Positions 31,197-32,625 of a stretch of DNA of 32,625 bases are shown here, one piece after another. Source of the stretch: Candidatus Gastranaerophilales bacterium (GTDB lineage Bacteria > Cyanobacteriota > Vampirovibrionia > Gastranaerophilales > Gastranaerophilaceae); the NCBI GenBank assembly GCA_944326675.1, contig CALVET010000077.1, positions 1 to 32,625 of the forward strand, in the 5' to 3' direction. The notes below the pieces were generated by a model that worked only from the letters and a program-made list of their open reading frames with translations, had not been told where the DNA came from and did no database searches. A program made the translations under genes and the position numbers. Position 1 is the stretch's first letter, and each line of letters opens with the position of its first letter.

Positions 31197-32625
31197 ATGC
31201 GCTTAGCAGTCAACAGTTTTAATAATATATTTAAAAGGCAAATTTTTGGTTCTTTAAAAAAATGTGATGAAAAATCCAACACATCTTCTAATGGAGCTGA
31301 AAAACAATCTTTTTTCGTTTCTGATAATGATTTTGATATAAATTCTTTTTTATCTATGAAAGATGATGAAGGAAATAGTTTATTTTTTTCAAATGCTTTG
31401 ATTGATTTATTAAAAAAATCTAATCTACATACAAAAAAAGCAATGTATGACATTTTAAATATTAAGGATGATAAAGGTAAACGGCTTTTTTTGCCGAGTT
31501 GTCAGTTATTGGAGTTTCTCAAATCCTGCAGTAAGGATGAATATACTAATTTGATAAGATTAACAAGTGTTAAAGATAAAAATGGTGAAAGGCTTTTTTC
31601 AAAACAACCGGCCATTATAGACCTTGTTCAGATGGATAAAGACAGTCAAAATTCTGCAATCAAACTTGCCAGCCTGCGCGGAGAAAATGGCGAAAGATTA
31701 TTTAGTGATGATTATGCAATAATTTCAATTGCTTCTTCTCCAATTGAAAGTCAAAAAGCAGCAATTCAATTATCAAAATTAAAAGATAAAAATGGAAATA
31801 AATTGATTGATGATGAAAATATAATTTTTGAAATTTCTGCTTATAATTTAGAATATTATGATGATTTTTTAAGATTGGTAAAAATTGAGGGAAAAAATGG
31901 TTCAAGACTTTTTCAGGATTTAAGTGAATTACCTCCTTTATTGTGTGTTGATGAAAATACTAAAAAAACTGCAATTAGATTAAAAAGATACGAAGATGAA
32001 AATAACATTGATGTATCTGATGATGAATACGATTTTTTATCAATAGCTTTTTATATTAGTGACAATCAGGATTTTTGTCCTAATCTTTTTGATAATTTTG
32101 TTGCTCTTGCTGATTTTAAAAATAATGACGGGACAAGATGTTTTAGCAATGATTTAGCTCTTTTTATAGCTAAAAATTACCAAAATTTTGATGCAAATAA
32201 AATTAGAGATTTATATCTAAATAATAAATCTTTTATTGATGAAGCTATGGAATTTGATGTTGATTTTAATACAAAACTTCTTCTCGTTTCTGAATGTTTA
32301 AATTTAAAATCCGATATAATATCTCTTCTATCAAGAGATAAAAAAGATAAAATACTAAATGAATTAGAGCAAATGAAAGAAGTGTTTGATGAATTTTCTG
32401 AATACAGTAGATATGTTTTACAAATTGAAAAAATCATCTCTTCCATCCAATCCTCAATCAACCATACAATCACCCCCATAGAAACATCAAAACAAGACAT
32501 AATCCAAATGTTTGAGGGTTTCTTTTCAAATAATAACCCAAAACTGGATAATCTTTTAAAATCAACAGATTTTACAATCTACCAAAAACAAGGACTTCCT
32601 CTATCATATTCCAGAAGTCAATTTT
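31197..32625 (+). CDS. 35-residue-repeat protein, 3' truncated by window
   Basis: From the ATG at 31197 (AAGG six bases upstream) the frame stays open for 476 codons to the window edge. Start MRLAVNSFNNIFKRQ. The part from about 50 to 275 consists of repeats of the form KDxNGxRLFS-x(4)-AIIxL-x(10)-AIxL. The Gly of the NG pair (or its equivalent) falls at residues 59, 94, 130, 165, 200, 235 and 270, a spacing of 35 (once 36). A further unit (NNDGTRCFS) is at 312. Each unit predicts two short helices joined by the polar NG turn, so a helical solenoid is likely. The last 130 residues are helical and polar without repeats. I do not recognise the repeat: it is not standard ankyrin, TPR, Sel1 or LRR. 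No signal peptide. The function may be protein binding; this is inference. Confidence 0.72.
   Translation, partial: MRLAVNSFNNIFKRQIFGSLKKCDEKSNTSSNGAEKQSFFVSDNDFDINSFLSMKDDEGNSLFFSNALIDLLKKSNLHTKKAMYDILNIKDDKGKRLFLPSCQLLEFLKSCSKDEYTNLIRLTSVKDKNGERLFSKQPAIIDLVQMDKDSQNSAIKLASLRGENGERLFSDDYAIISIASSPIESQKAAIQLSKLKDKNGNKLIDDENIIFEISAYNLEYYDDFLRLVKIEGKNGSRLFQDLSELPPLLCVDENTKKTAIRLKRYEDENNIDVSDDEYDFLSIAFYISDNQDFCPNLFDNFVALADFKNNDGTRCFSNDLALFIAKNYQNFDANKIRDLYLNNKSFIDEAMEFDVDFNTKLLLVSECLNLKSDIISLLSRDKKDKILNELEQMKEVFDEFSEYSRYVLQIEKIISSIQSSINHTITPIETSKQDIIQMFEGFFSNNNPKLDNLLKSTDFTIYQKQGLPLSYSRSQF

Noticed and set aside
1..32625. tRNA, rRNA, riboswitch, insertion sequence or prophage genes
   Set aside because: I found no cloverleaf, rRNA signature, transposase, integrase or phage structural gene by eye.

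Overview
The window is AT-rich and gene-dense. It looks like a chromosomal segment of a non-photosynthetic relative of the cyanobacteria (Vampirovibrionia/Melainabacteria, probably a gut Gastranaerophilales). The best taxonomic evidence is a clear LdpA homologue (1674-2627), a family known mainly from cyanobacteria. Low GC, short intergenic gaps, a mix of genes with and without Shine-Dalgarno sequences, and an anaerobe-like enzyme set agree with this. The assignment is inference, not a database result.

Left part (1-7710): the 3' part of a two-unit M16 peptidase, LdpA, a degenerate alpha-amylase-like barrel protein, quinolinate synthase NadA, a small SprA-family HExxH protein, and an exported M48-like protein with a damaged zinc motif. 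A perfect bidirectional terminator follows, shared with the convergent NADP-type glutamate dehydrogenase. Middle-left (7785-13017, minus strand): a GH13 branching-enzyme-like protein, UDP-galactopyranose mutase, a CDF cation exporter and a protein with a Cys-His-Asp triad layout. A secreted His/Lys/Pro-rich peptide (13278-13532) lies on the plus strand.

Surface-glycan locus (about 13606-24379, plus strand, 12 genes, closed by a strong terminator): WbsX-like protein, dTDP-4-keto-6-deoxyglucose 3,4-ketoisomerase, ATP-grasp ligase, short amidohydrolase, RraA-like aldolase, small GNAT/FemAB-like acyltransferase, DegT/FdtB-type aminotransferase, capsular GT32-like transferase, sugar-nucleotide epimerase, GT8-like transferase, DUF1796 protein and GT2. 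The ketoisomerase and aminotransferase point to a dTDP-3-amino-3,6-dideoxyhexose. The ligase/amidohydrolase/aldolase triplet between them could make and attach an unusual acyl group to that amino sugar. No Wzx, Wzy or RmlA/B is in view. Glf, upstream on the other strand, could supply UDP-Galf.

Right part (24515-32625): a HEIGH membrane metalloprotease candidate; a LysR / DUF3737 beta-helix / hexapeptide acetyltransferase group; a mosaic 768-residue protein (LysM-like, two annexin-like repeats, hydrophobic segment, seven 15-residue Ala/Asp/Gly repeats, J-domain-like HPD end); a dead fragment of a paralogue of the HEIGH protein; and a 3'-truncated gene, open to the window edge, encoding about seven very regular 35-residue repeats. 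The mosaic protein, the 35-residue repeats and the aldolase/ATP-grasp sugar module are the strongest candidates for undescribed biology.
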